Assembly: GCA_030998225.1 (NCBI GenBank)
Contig: JAPYXD010000459.1
Location: 248,001-312,000 of the forward strand
Source of the DNA: Diplolepis rosae
Lineage: Eukaryota; Arthropoda; Insecta; Hymenoptera; Diplolepididae
Reading direction: 5' to 3'
Length of the DNA: 64,000 nucleotides
The notes beneath the pieces are model-generated. The model searched no databases, had not been told where the DNA came from, and saw nothing but the letters and a program-made list of their open reading frames with translations. Shown piece after piece: positions 34,471-45,875 of the stretch (position 1 is the stretch's first letter; every line of letters starts with the position of its first letter). Both the position numbers and the translations under genes were made by a program.

Positions 34471-34974
34471 CAACAGCAGACCAGGAGTTCCACGGATTCG
34501 GGGAAGCTCCTGGCGCAGCATCAACATTTAAATAGCGCGATGAAGATTTCTTCTCCAAGTCACCATTCTCTGCCGAGAAAAAAGACACCAGACTGTCGAA
34601 ATACAACAAAATCTCATTTTCAACGTAATCAACCATTAAGAAGAAGTGCCATATCCCCTACACAACACCAGCAACATCAACAAGAAGCTTCTCTCCTCTT
34701 TGAATATTTTGTGCCAAGAAGTGTTAGTGAATTTAATCTTGCGGCTGCGATTAGTGAAATTGCAGTTCCTCCACCTCCTGCGTCTGTTTTAAGGCCTAAT
34801 GTTACTACCGTTCCACCCACGACCTCGAATTCTGTCAGTGGTAGTCATAGTGGAAGGACAGTTGATGTGACAGTGACTAGAAATCGAGAAAAAATGGTTA
34901 CTTTTGAAGAGGATGTTAATTGTTCTGGATCAAATAGGAAACATTTAGGTGTTGCTAATAGTGTGTTTATGTGA
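34471..34974 (+). CDS. Candidate C-terminal readthrough extension of the K2P channel
   Basis: Directly after the TGA at 34468-34470 the same frame stays open for 167 codons, to TGA at 34972-34974. The sequence is protein-like: basic and serine-rich (SPSHHSLPRKKTPDCRNTTK), then FEYFVPRSVSEFNLAAAISE, a proline run, a Ser/Thr-rich region, and a last block NREKMVTFEEDVNCSG. None of the AG dinucleotides between 34471 and 34540 would splice exon 3 (phase 1) into this frame, so simple alternative acceptor use there does not explain it. Alternatives are a recent nonsense change, a sequencing error, or an unseen splice. The ATG at 34540 could be used only by an independent message. Confidence 0.6.
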   Translation, partial: QQQTRSSTDSGKLLAQHQHLNSAMKISSPSHHSLPRKKTPDCRNTTKSHFQRNQPLRRSAISPTQHQQHQQEASLLFEYFVPRSVSEFNLAAAISEIAVPPPPASVLRPNVTTVPPTTSNSVSGSHSGRTVDVTVTRNREKMVTFEEDVNCSGSNRKHLGVANSVFM

Positions 34975-36784
34975 CACTGTAGTCCGGGTTGAAGGGTAAA
35001 AAATAACTGAAGAAAAAGAAGCAAAAAGAAAATTAAGGCAAGGAACATGCCAACAAAGGAGAAGAAGAAATAATCAATGAGACCAACAAAAAATTAAAGA
35101 GATAATATAGAAGAACAAGGTGTTGGTGCGGAAAGAACAGAAAATTCATGATTAGAAATACCAGAAAAACAACAATAGGAAGCATAACAAGAAAATTGAC
35201 TATATAAATATATGCTATACGAAGAAAGGAAGCATAGTAAGGCATAATCTCATCAAAGTAAAAGAACAATAACATGAAGTAAAAAGAAAAAAAAAATATC
35301 CTTGAAAGATACATTTTATAAAATTGCTATAAAAAGCTATTGTAAATATCACCAAGGGTGTTTTAAGAATGTTCTTAATTTTCACAGAAATCTCAGAAAT
35401 AAACAAAGTAACCATAATGCCAACAAAACCGATAAACTCAATGCGCAACTCGTTTCTGGATCGCTGCCTTTTATCACTGTTTGATTCAAAATAGCCGAAG
35501 AAGGAACTTATTTTTACGTAACAGAACCACCTAGTGACTTCCTTCTAAATATTCTCCCTGAAGAGAAAATCTTCAACCGTAAAAGTTTATGAAGTATTTG
35601 TAATGAATGAAGAAACTTCATTGTTATTTATGTAGACTATAAATCGTTGATTCCATGTAAAGTGGTTAAGGAATATGAAGAAATTTCTATTATCTTGAGA
35701 AGCTGAGGAACTCATCCAAATCAAATTGTGTATAAATATTACTATTGTAAGCAAAAGCGATTGAAATCGCTGTATTCTCATGAATAACTATAGAATAGAA
35801 AAGACCACTGGTAATAATGAATAAATATCAATTTAAGCGATTACAAGTTGTATCTAAACTTTCGAAATTTGTGAAAAGAAACTGTCGTCCATAATAAAAA
35901 CTTTTGTTATGGAGACCACAATGGATCAAGTACTTTTGTTTCTGTACAAAAATAGAAATCAATTATTTCTTTCCGCATTCGACTGAAGTTATTTTATACT
36001 ATAAGATCATATTTAAAAGCTAAATAATTTGTGTAAAGGGCCTTGAAAAAAAAGAACAATCATTAATTCACTCAAAGCATAAGAAACATACTAAGAATTG
36101 TACTTTTTGTTTTGAAGATTAAGTTTAATCTACACATAATTTTTTATACTGTTGGGTACCATGAATCTTCATCTACTGGAAATTATAATTATTTGATAAT
36201 TAATTAATAATAATCTAAATTAAATTACTTCTCAAATTTTATTTCAATATTTCCAAGCAGTTTCCTCTTAACTACGTTATTAATATCTTTATATTATTTC
36301 GAAAACTAAGTTATTTATTTAAGACTAGTTGCTGTAGAATTTTTGTAGAATATGGACAGTTTGAAAAAATGCTCTATTAAAGTCTTGAAATATTTCAGTC
36401 TTTATAAATTGCAACCAATTTCTATACAAATTTTATACAAATTCTTATAGACACTTCAAACAAATCTGTAACCACTTATTTTCACTGGATTCCACAAGAA
36501 TTTTATGAAAATTTAATAGGAATTTGACGGAAATATTTTATTACAATAAACCATAATTAACTATGTAGAGCAATGTGACAATTTCAGCTTGTTCTGAAAA
36601 TTTGTAATTACTTATTAAATTTTGTAAAACTCTTCTAATTATATATCAAAAAACTGTAGTCTATCACGAATTTTTTTATATGCTTCGAAATTTTATTGGC
36701 AAAGATATATCACTGTTTTGTGAAAATAGACATAAATGGAAAATACAACAAAATTTACGAAAAAACTACATTTTTACCTGCATA
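34975..36784 (+). other. Probable K2P 3' UTR and downstream DNA
   Basis: Composition switches to A-rich immediately after the second stop, with no further long frame in register. AATAAA motifs occur at 35820-35825 and near 36544. The transcript end is not known. No other gene was recognised. Confidence 0.45.
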
Positions 36785-37759
36785 TACAGGGTGTCCCGGT
36801 ACTCAAGGTATATATTTATATTTTTGAATTCCAAACAAAAAATGGAGTAAAAAATTCGAATACAAAAAATTTGTAAAGTGTATAATTACCGGGTAATTAG
36901 CAATTAAAGATTAACCAATCAAAAAAATGCGTTGGATAGACGACAGTTCATGTGTCATCGCTGAGAGAGTGTGAGAATACAAGTTCAGATCGTATAATTT
37001 GCCCTCAGTTTATTTTTGTAAGAGGTTTCAACTCTTTGGTACAACTTCACACTTAATTATTTACAATTGAAAGATTTTTAAATTTCAATTAATTTGATGG
37101 GAATTCTACAAAATCTGTGAGAATTCTGCGCGATTTAATTAACAAATACATGTTCATTCACTACTAGCTTAGCAGTCGACTATCTACACTAATTGCGAAA
37201 GAATTAGGAAAACTGCAATGATTGTATCAGAATTCGGAGGAATTTACAGTATTTAAAAATCTTGGAATTCCAAATAATTAAATGTATCCAAAAGTGTTCA
37301 AGGTAATTCAAAAATGTTAAAGGGATTTCTACAGAACTCGAGAGAATTCTGCGGAATGCTAAGAATTCAGGAGGATTGTACAGAACTTAAACAACGCATA
37401 CATTTTAAGTAAAGTAATTAATTCATGGGGCAATGATTTCTAATTTGGTAGCTACAAAAAAGATACTTGTTAATTTTTGAATCTCGTTTAGGTGTAAAGT
37501 TGCACCAAAGAGTTAAAACCTCTTAAAAAAATAAACTGAGGGCAAATTATACGATCTGAACTTGCATTCTCACACTCTCTCAGTGATGGCACATGAACTG
37601 TCGTCTATCCAACGCATTTTTTTGATTGGTTAATCTTTAATTGCTAATTACTCGGTAATTATACACTTCACAATTTTTTTGTATTAGAATTACTTACTCC
37701 ATTTTTTATTTTGAATTCAAAAATATAAATATGTACCTTGAGTACCGGGTCACCCTGTA
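36785..37759. mobile_element. Long-TIR element (TACAGGGTGTCCCGG ends)
   Basis: Inverted arms of about 260 bp run from TACAGGGTGTCCCGGTACTC to their mirror ending ACCCTGTA. The arms share TTGGATAGACGACAGTTCA and CTGAGAGAGTGTGAGAAT. The outer sequence is TATA on both sides, so the target may be TA or TATA. No coding region was found in the 975 bp. Confidence 0.8.
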
Positions 37760-37878
37760 TAATAATTGGAACATTTTCACAATATTTTATAATTATACTT
37801 TTCTACGAAAAATAGAAGTTCTTACTTCAGAGCGATGCACATTTTTTGGAAATAAGGTAAACGTACCAGTTTGTGAAA

Positions 37879-38110
37879 TACACTGAAAAAAATGGTTAGT
37901 AAAACCAACTACTTCAGTTTGTAAAATATTCCTCAGCTATTTTATTAGCTAGCACAACAATTTTTTTTGTTGGTGTTACTACCCAAATTCTTGTGATAAC
38001 AATGGAGATAGTAACACCAACAAAAAAATTGTTGTGCTAACTAATAAAATAGCTGAGGCATATTTTACAAACCGAAGTAGTTGGTTTTACTAACCATTTT
38101 TTTCAGTGTA
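37879..38110. mobile_element. Foldback MITE (TACACTGAAAAAAATGG)
   Basis: A 232-bp near-palindrome with TA at each edge. Arms of about 95 bp share TTAGTAAAACCAACTAC and AGCACAACAATTTTTTT. No genes. Confidence 0.82.
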
Positions 38111-41100
38111 AGATTGATATGAGTTGTCGGTGTTAAATTCAAATATTTTAAAAATAAATATTTTTAATTATTTATTATTTTTATTATTTTAAATAAACGC
38201 ACTAAAGTCAAGGTAAGTTAATAAATCAAGGATTTTTATATTTTACACAAGCGTCGCTGAAAAGTCTTAATTTCTTATAATTTATTGTTAAATACAGGAG
38301 TCTACAAACTGGTACAGGAAATACATGCATGTACCTGTTTGTAGACAGTCATGTGAAAAAATCAATTCTAACGTGTTTTATCTCTTTATTTATGTTTATT
38401 CAGTAAATTATTACTTAATTAACGATTCTCCGATTGTTAATGGGTTTTTTTATCGATTATACCCTCGAAAAGTCAGTAAAAGTCAATTTAACTTATTATT
38501 TATCATATGGCTATTTTTCTTTTGCTCCGTAAAAACATTGATTACTGAATATTTACTGTTCTATCTTAATTATGTCGCATTAGTTTAACATTATTATTAT
38601 TTTCAAATAATTTGGGAACTTTTATGCGAAAAACTTGTCGCTTTTCATAAAAGTCTAGCACCATCTAATACAGACAAATTTGATACAATCCTAAACTTTA
38701 TTATAAGATGTTAATTTATTTAAAAAGGACGAAATTATTAATAATGAAGTGATTGTTTTCGTTAAAACATCATGCAAGTTTATATCGATCGTGGTTAACA
38801 AAGTAATTCGGAATAAAATTGAGTATCCATACAAACTGGTGCAGTGACACTACTTGAGAAAAAAATTCATATTAAATAATAAAAGCCTTGAAAGAAGCAT
38901 ATAAAAGTATTCTTAATAACTTCAATGATCACGTATCACATAAAAATTCATTTCACATGTTAAACACGCATTAAATTTAAGTTATTCCCGATCTATCATT
39001 CCTGCATATCTTACATGTCCACAAACTGGTACGTTTACCTTATCTTTCTCTAAAAGAAATAATTTTGTTAGTTATTATCGTTCTTACTTTGTTATCTATT
39101 CAATAATTGTTCTGAATTTATAAAAGACTGTTAATAATATTCATCGAAAGAACGTAAGGGTACTTGACTTTTCGTTGCCATTGAGCCATTGCTGTTGATA
39201 TCATTTATGTTTTTGTTTACATTAGTAGTAGTATCTTTAATTTATTGTTTTTCTTCAAGCAGTTTTTTATCTTTTTATAAGCAGATTTTTCTAGAATTGT
39301 ACTTAATTCATGAGAAGTGAATGCCATCTGAACTAATGAAGCAAACATTTTATTAAAAAAGATTATTTGTTTCTAAAAATCAACCAATCAAAAAGGTTTT
39401 TTTGGCAGTAAATATATTGTCTCATCCCACTTTATATTTCTTGGCACGTATATGCGATTTCCTAATCCATCCTGACATTGAGAATTTTTCTTCTTTATTG
39501 GCATAGTATTACCTGAATTGGTACTTGGAAACGAAAATCCTATAAGCTACATGCATTCGTCGGAGACAAGATTACAAGAATAGTGAGCACGAGTCACGAC
39601 TAGCAAATATAGTTTCATTTATAACTTTATGAAATATAGTTACGTTACGTACTCGATATCAGATTCAGGGCACGTTCGCTATTTTTAAATGCCGTAGAGA
39701 GAAAACTGTATTACGGATGGCACCACAACCGTTACTACTTTTTATAGAATTAAAGTAAGTGAAATTGCAAATCTGATTAAATTTATGGATCTATAAAAGG
39801 TTTTAGCTTTGAATTTCCTATCAGAAAGAGAATAACTTCACTTTATGTTGTGTTATAAGAATCACAGTTACTGTAGAAACTTTAATAATTTTATTTTTTG
39901 AGTTTAGACCTTCCATATAATTTTTTCTATGTTTAGTACGTTTATTGATAAAGGTTTTGGTTTTTTTTTAATTCCAGCACCTTTATGTATTTTTAAGCTT
40001 TACATTTTGAGTTTTTTAGGCATTTTTTTGACATTTTTTGACTTTGAATAACTTTTTTATTTTTCAACCAATGGTCATCATTCTTTTTTTATTTTGTTCC
40101 TGACAATGTGTAGCAACTTACTGGGTATGGTAAATAAGGTAACATGACTGAAAAAAAGTTACAAACAACAAAAAAATAAAAAATTAAAATAAAATTCTGT
40201 AATTATTTTTTTAGCTAGAGTGCTTTTTATATAAAAAATATTGATAATATAACAAAAGAATAAGTGGTAAAAATTTCAAAGGCCTGTATCTAATACTTTC
40301 GATTTTATTCAAACATATGTTGCATCAAACACGGAAAATTACAATTAGCGGAAAACGGAGTTTAAAGTAAAGTCTTGTAGTTATTCCTTAATACTCACTA
40401 TCAAAACTCCACTGCTTCATACATTGTTCCTTCTTCAGCAATTTTGTTCTCTTCCTCTGCAATATAGACAGACTTTACTCTTTTCCATATAATTCAGAAA
40501 TATTAGTAAATAAATAAACAAACTATTCTGTGTAAAAAACGCGTTATTCATAAATAGTAGTAACTTTTAATTGTATTTATTTTTCAAAGAAAAAAAATCA
40601 GATTGCCCTGAAAATGTACACACACGCTCAGAAAAATATAGAGAATAAAAAAGTAACATTTTTGAAAAATGTCAAAAAATCAAGAATATACCAATTAAAG
40701 TTGAACCTAGTTAGGCATTTCTTATGTAATCGTATGTACAATTGTAAATGCTTGTCAGATAAGCTGCCTGATGCCACTAGTATGAGGTGTCAAGACAGTG
40801 GATATCGGTGTCGTTTTTAAGATGACATAACAATTGAGTACATCAGAGCAAAAAAGCCACAGGCAAATAGTATGCGCGTGAAAGAAACACAAATTTTATC
40901 AGTAATAAATATTATATTTGAAACCTTAATAATTATAACTATGAAGATTGAAAATTGTATAATAATAAAAATTTTAATTGCAGCAATCCCAATCATTATA
41001 GTAATATTAATCATTATTTATACAGATTTTTTTTAACTGCACTATAATAAAGTGGTTTCTTGTAAAATTTTGTTGCTTCGTAAAAATCTTAATCACGGAC

Positions 41101-41209
41101 GATTAATCTTCAAAATTATTTTTTAGGTGAAAATATAGTGTGAAAATTCTGATGAATTAATATTTTTCGAAGAATTCAACAATTTTTCTGTGGCAAAAGA
41201 GACGCTTTC
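38111..41209. other. Unassigned AT-rich intergenic DNA
   Basis: About 3.1 kb with no protein-like frame. The 87-codon frame at 38325-38588 is hydrophobic, AT-driven and unsupported. The phrase ACAAACTGGTxC recurs at 38304, 38831 and 39021 without a clear element around it. Confidence 0.4.
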
Positions 41210-41281
41210 GACTGTGCCGGAATTCGAGCCCGGGTCTTTCGATTGCCAGTCGACTGCTCTAACCAACTGAGCTACACAGGC
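41210..41281 (-). repeat. tRNA-like unit (Ala-GGC-like cloverleaf), probable SINE head
   Basis: On the minus strand, 72 nt fold as a tRNA. The acceptor GCCTGTG/CACAGTC pairs at 6 of 7, the D-stem GCTC/GAGC is perfect, the anticodon stem pairs at 4 of 5 and the T-stem CCGGG/TCCGG includes one G-T. The loop CTGGCAA would give anticodon GGC. The T-loop starts C rather than T, and a diverged relative at 18074-18142 shares the anticodon-side sequence. That favours a tRNA-derived SINE over a working tRNA gene. Confidence 0.55.
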
Positions 41282-41581
41282 GTCCGACATCCCTTTTTCC
41301 ACAGGAAGACCTCGTTATATTGCGTAACAGCATTTGATAATTTCATGATTTTGACGGTAGAGTTGAAATTTCAATGCTTAATTTGTTCTGGATGAACTCA
41401 CTGGAACATTCGATCCTGAAATTGCTTCTTAATTATTTCGACCGAGCTACGTGTTTTTATGTCATCAGAATTTCGGAGGATTAAATTCAGGTAGGAGAAA
41501 TATTGTCCAGCTGCATTAGACAATGCGAAGCCAATGGATACGGAACATTAATTGTTTGGAATACCTAGAGAAACAACACTG
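41282..41581. other. Unassigned DNA
   Basis: Nothing supported was seen. Sequence upstream of the tRNA-like unit could belong to its flank. Confidence 0.35.
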
Positions 41582-42720
41582 TACGAGGGCTGTTCAATAA
41601 GTCTGTGACTTTGAAATGAAGAACACTTTTTATAACAAAAACTACAATTTATTTTTCAACATAGTCCCCTTTTAACTGTATAAATTTATTATAGCGGTAC
41701 TCAAGCTTCTTTATGCCCTCTAAAATGTAATTTTTATCAAACCCCTCAAAATACTCATTTGTCGCAGTAATTATCTATTCGTTCGAAAAAAATCTTTTAC
41801 CTCCGAGCCAAGTTTTCATGTTAGGAAACAAAAAATAATGAAGAGGAACCAAATCTGGGCAACAAGGTGGATGAGAAAGTATTTCGTAGCGTAAATCAAA
41901 TAATTTGACCGTTGCAATAACACTCGTGTGAGCTGGTGAATTGTCGTGGTGGAAAAGCACTTTTTTTTTGCCAGACAGGGCCGCTTTTCCTTCAGTATGA
42001 CATCAAATCGATCTAATAATGAGACATAATACTCTCCCGTAATAATTTTTCCCTTTTGTAGATAATCGATTAATATGAAAAATTGTGACCATGACCTTAC
42101 CGGCTGATGGAACCGTCTTCGCTTTTTGCGGCGCAGATTCGCCAGGCCCAGTCCACATTTTCGACTGATTTTTTGTTTCTGACGTATAATAATGAATCCA
42201 CGTTTCATCAACAGTTACATATCGTCGCAAAAATTCCTTTGAATTACGTTGAAACATGCCCAAACATGGCTCAGACGCAACCACATGAGCCCGCTTGTGA
42301 TCGGCTGTGAGCAAACGCGGCACCAATCTTACAGACAGCTCCCTCATGCCCAAACATTCATGTAAAATGTGCCATACGCGTCCCACTGGAATCCCACGTT
42401 CACTGAACCACTTATGAACCATGCCATGCGATGAAGCAGACTCCTTATGATATTTTGCGAGCTTTTCTTCAGTTTCTTTGATTGATTTTCCTCGTAGAAA
42501 ATAAAGTTTAATAAGCATGTGAAACTCGATTTTTTCCATGGTTTTGTTTTAACAATGAAAAACTAAATTCAGCTGGCTCTAAAAAATTTTCTGACCAATG
42601 TACTGACTTGAAACTTTGTATACACACTGATATTAGATGGTATTCTTTCAGAGTAGTAACATATTTACGATTACAGCACCATCTTTCGAGAAGTCACGGA
42701 CTTATTGAACAGCCCTCTAG
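41582..42720 (-). mobile_element. Mariner (TIR GAGGGCTGTTCAATAAGT), inactive
   Basis: Inverted ends GAGGGCTGTTCAATAAGT with a following GTCTGTGACTT block bound a 1.14-kb element. Its transposase is on the minus strand. This family differs from those at 4450, 11629 and 14976, and the copy is better preserved than they are. Confidence 0.88.
41775..42539 (-). pseudogene. Mariner transposase with deletion, frameshift and lost catalytic Asp
   Basis: It starts MEKIEFHMLIKLYFLRGKSI. The region between HKWFSE and GIPVGRVWHILHECLGM is shorter than in mariners, so the linker and part of the second HTH (about 45 residues) are missing. RYVTVDETWIHYY carries the first catalytic D. A frameshift near 42050-42100 then moves to another frame with FHHDNSPAHTS (second D). 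The expected 'PDLAPSDYFLFP' motif reads PDLVPLHYFLFP, so the third catalytic Asp is His. Each change alone would disable the enzyme. Confidence 0.88.
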
Positions 42721-44877
42721 ATTTACGAATATTGGGACAGGACATAATTTTGAGGGATTTCTAAGAAATAGTGTAACTTGTATTATATAGCATCCAGGCA
42801 TATTGTTACTATACACATGTGCATGTCGAAGAGCCATCATGTGGCTTTAGTTTTCAGTATGTGTCATTTTGCAGAAGTGTAAACAACATAGTTTTTTGGA
42901 GCATTAAATATGTTGAATTACGTACCAACAAAACACCATTTGCGGTAAGTTTTACTTTTATGTGCCTCCGGCGCGGAAACTCGTTTTTCCGTTACAGCTG
43001 AGAGTAACGGAATGTTGTGTATTCCGTTACAGAGAAATATAATGTAAAAATTGAACTGCGCATGCGCAATTACAGTGGAGCAGAATCTTCTTCTTATTCT
43101 TCTTCTTCTTCGTACAGCGTTAGCACCCTACTGACAAAGCCTTGTACATTTGAACGGCGCATACTCTATTACAACAAGCTACTACTACACAAGATCGATA
43201 CACCGGAAAAAATTCCTTGTACCCGTATACTATTTTGCCTAGTTAGGACAGGCGCCAACGTTGCAATCCTAGTTGAAATGTGTTGAATCACTTTAGTTAA
43301 GACTGGTCCGGGTGATCGAAATCAAATTTACACACACTGTTTAGTACACTTAGGTTTATTTCCAATTTATAAACTAAATTTGATATTCACACAAAATAAA
43401 TGTTTCAAAAAGGTCGATGATTTTCTCACATTTAATAATGTTCAAAATGACCTGGCAGCCGTGAAGCACTCTAAAACTCAAGCATGAGACTCCTCACAAA
43501 AGAGAACGTCCACAAGGTACCTTGGAAGCTTGCGGGTTGACTCGAGCTTCAAGGGCGAGATTTGACCAAACCTTGTGGACGAGAACGAGAGAACGTTTCT
43601 CTCTGGAAAAACTGCCAGGTATTCACTCAGATGATTTCTCAACTCTTTAATAGGATGCAAACTCGTTGATTTTCTCAAAGTTAACAAGGAATTCGTTTCT
43701 TTGTTCTCAATTAGAAAAAAAAACTCACAATCTCAAGAGGTGCTTTAAGCTCATGAACCGACGTGAAACTGAGACCCTGTTGACGACGAATTGGTCGTCC
43801 TCATGGCAAGAAAAAAGGCTCAGGAAGGAGTTTCTGTCGAACTCATAACCCATGATCAGAGAGCTGAAATCTTATCAAAGTTTAGACTATGCGCGATTTA
43901 ACGTAAACAGCCGTAGCTCGAAGCATGAACAAAGAAAAGTTATAAGCAAGATCGAATAATTACAATAGAAAATAACGTCGTATAAAAAATATTTGATATA
44001 GTTTTAATTCATACCTTTATAATTAAACAAAATGACAAAGTTCAAGTTTAGTAAGAAAAACAAAGAAAGCAAGTTGATTTGACGGACAGATCCTTTCAGG
44101 CGCATGTATTAAACGTAACCAAAAAACAACTTTACGTTTATGATCTACTAGAGAAAAATTTATATTGATAAAAGTGGGTCTTAAAGAATTATTGACAAAA
44201 ATAAATTTTTGTTTACACAGTGAAAAAGTAATAAATACAGAAGATATTCTTTTTACAGCGGAGTTTTGTAATAACAGCATAGCAATATTAATTCAATTTA
44301 ATTGTTAATAGAACTAGAATTCTTTATTTCTCTGTAACAAGGTTTATATTGGTTTGTTTAACTGTATGTACGTGATTCTTTTAAACAGGAATCCGTGTTA
44401 TTTCAACTAGGTTAGACTTAACTATAGGTAATAGTTGAATCTCGGAAAAAAAAATTTTTCGGTGTAAAATCAAAATGGCTGGGACTAGTCGCGAAATATC
44501 AAGTGTAATGGCTAACGCCGCAAACAACTACAATACTAGATTAGATTCGAGTGTACGCATAAAAACTCGTATCCGCACCGAAGTCACATAAAATAGAATA
44601 CGTGCCAATGCACACAATTCGGAAAATTACGAGACTCGCAACAATGCTCGCAGGACTGATCGCGCCTCGGCTTCGTCTCCACTTTGTCTCGGTTTCGTCT
44701 CGGCTTTGCCTCAGCTACGTCACGGCTACGCCTCGACTACGCCTTGGCTCCGATCTCCTGCGAGCATTGTCGCTCGTCACGCAATAACCCTCATTGTGCG
44801 CCTAGGCACGTAATATACTATTCTTTTACAATTCAAATAAAAGTGCTACTGAAAGTCATCGATTGCTTTCGGAAACT
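42721..44877. other. Intergenic DNA, includes a duplicated block (42958-43130)
   Basis: 42958-43130 matches, in inverted order, 59740-59793 plus 60031-60140. Shared words include GCGCATGCGCA, AATGTAAAAATTGAACTG and a CTTCTTATTCTTCTTCTTC run. It is probably a dispersed repeat. Elsewhere, 44640-44760 is a low-complexity stretch of CTCGGCTTCGTCTC-like units. Frames across these parts are not supported. Confidence 0.5.
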
Positions 44878-45107
44878 TACGGTGATTGTACTTCATCGAT
44901 TAAAACGAATGAGTACTGGTTTAGATGCTTTAAAAGTTGCGATTTAGACAAGAAGAACAAACAACGTCCAGGTCATCCGAAAAAGATGGAATATGAGGAA
45001 TTAGAGACCGTACTCGATGAAAACTTGTTTTAAACGCAAGATGAACTGGCAGAATCATTGGTTGTTGATCGTTCAACCATTTCTGGATGCTTACATGCAC
45101 TGAGAAC
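44878..45107 (+). pseudogene. Mariner transposase DNA-binding relic
   Basis: The + frame reads YWFRCFKSCDLDKKNKQRPG, HPKKMEYEELETVLDENLF, a stop, then TQDELAESLVVDRSTISGCL. This is the HTH-linker-HTH pattern of a mariner subfamily (WFxRFKSGDFD, RPGRPK, TQxELAESLxVDRSTIS). No catalytic part follows; the next sequence at 45203 is a different element. This is a fifth mariner lineage in the window. Confidence 0.82.
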
Positions 45108-45202
45108 ACTGATCAACAAAAATGACCTATGTCCTCGCTGAAACTGACATATCATTTTCGAAGTACTTTTTAATGTTAAACAAGAATCTTGCTTGCGCTA
45201 GT

Positions 45203-45875
45203 TTAAGGTAGTTGTAGCGCCAAAAATCAGTCTCTGGAAAAAGAAGTTTTTCTATGATTTCAAGAATGGTAATTATATTATTAGCAGTGTCATATGTAAG
45301 GAAAGACACTCTTTTTAATAAAAAAAATTTTTAAATTACGAAAAATAATATTTTAATAATGTTTTTTGTAATAGGATATTTCCTTATTATCGCTCCATAC
45401 CAAATTTTCAAAAATGGTGCGATTCTGATAAATCATGAATCATTTTTTTAGGAAAAGGATTCTCTACAACTTTACCGTTTCCAATTTTTGAAAATGAATC
45501 AATTATTATCAAATTCAGCAATTTGTTTATAAAAATTTCGTTTTGAAAAATTGTTTTTTAATGATTTCAACCATTAAAGAATTTATTTTCAAAAATCGGA
45601 AACGGTAAAGTTGTAGAGAATCCTTTTCCTAAAAAAATGATTCATGATTTATCAGAATCGCACCATTTTTGAAAATTTGGTATGAACGATAATAAGGAAA
45701 TATCCTATTACAAAAAACATTATTAAAATATTATTTTTCATAATTTTTAAATTTTTTTTATTAAAAAGAGTGTCTTTCCTTACATATGACACGGTTGATG
45801 ATATAATTACCAGTCTTGAAATCATAGAAAAACTTCTTTTTCCAGAGACTGATTTTTGGCGCAACAACTACCTTA
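45203..45875. mobile_element. TTAA-type foldback element GGTAGTTGTAGCGCC, copy C
   Basis: TTAA stands at both ends, and the arms are inverted from GGTAGTTGTAGCGCC through CTCTGGAAAAAGAAG and TTTTTCTATGATTTCAAG, over most of the element. Relatives are at 10461-10844 and 20759-21276. The right TTAA (45872-45875) is also the left TTAA of the next element. No coding capacity; probably moved by a piggyBac-like transposase. Confidence 0.85.

Noticed and set aside
34471..34540. Alternative 3' splice sites that would bypass the TGA
   Set aside because: Each AG in this interval was checked against the phase-1 end of the previous exon; none enters the extension frame. Sites further away were not excluded.
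44602..44947. 61- and 87-codon frames over CTCGGCTTCGTCTC repeats
   Set aside because: Low-complexity DNA; only the mariner HTH relic starting at 44878 has support, and it is in a different frame.
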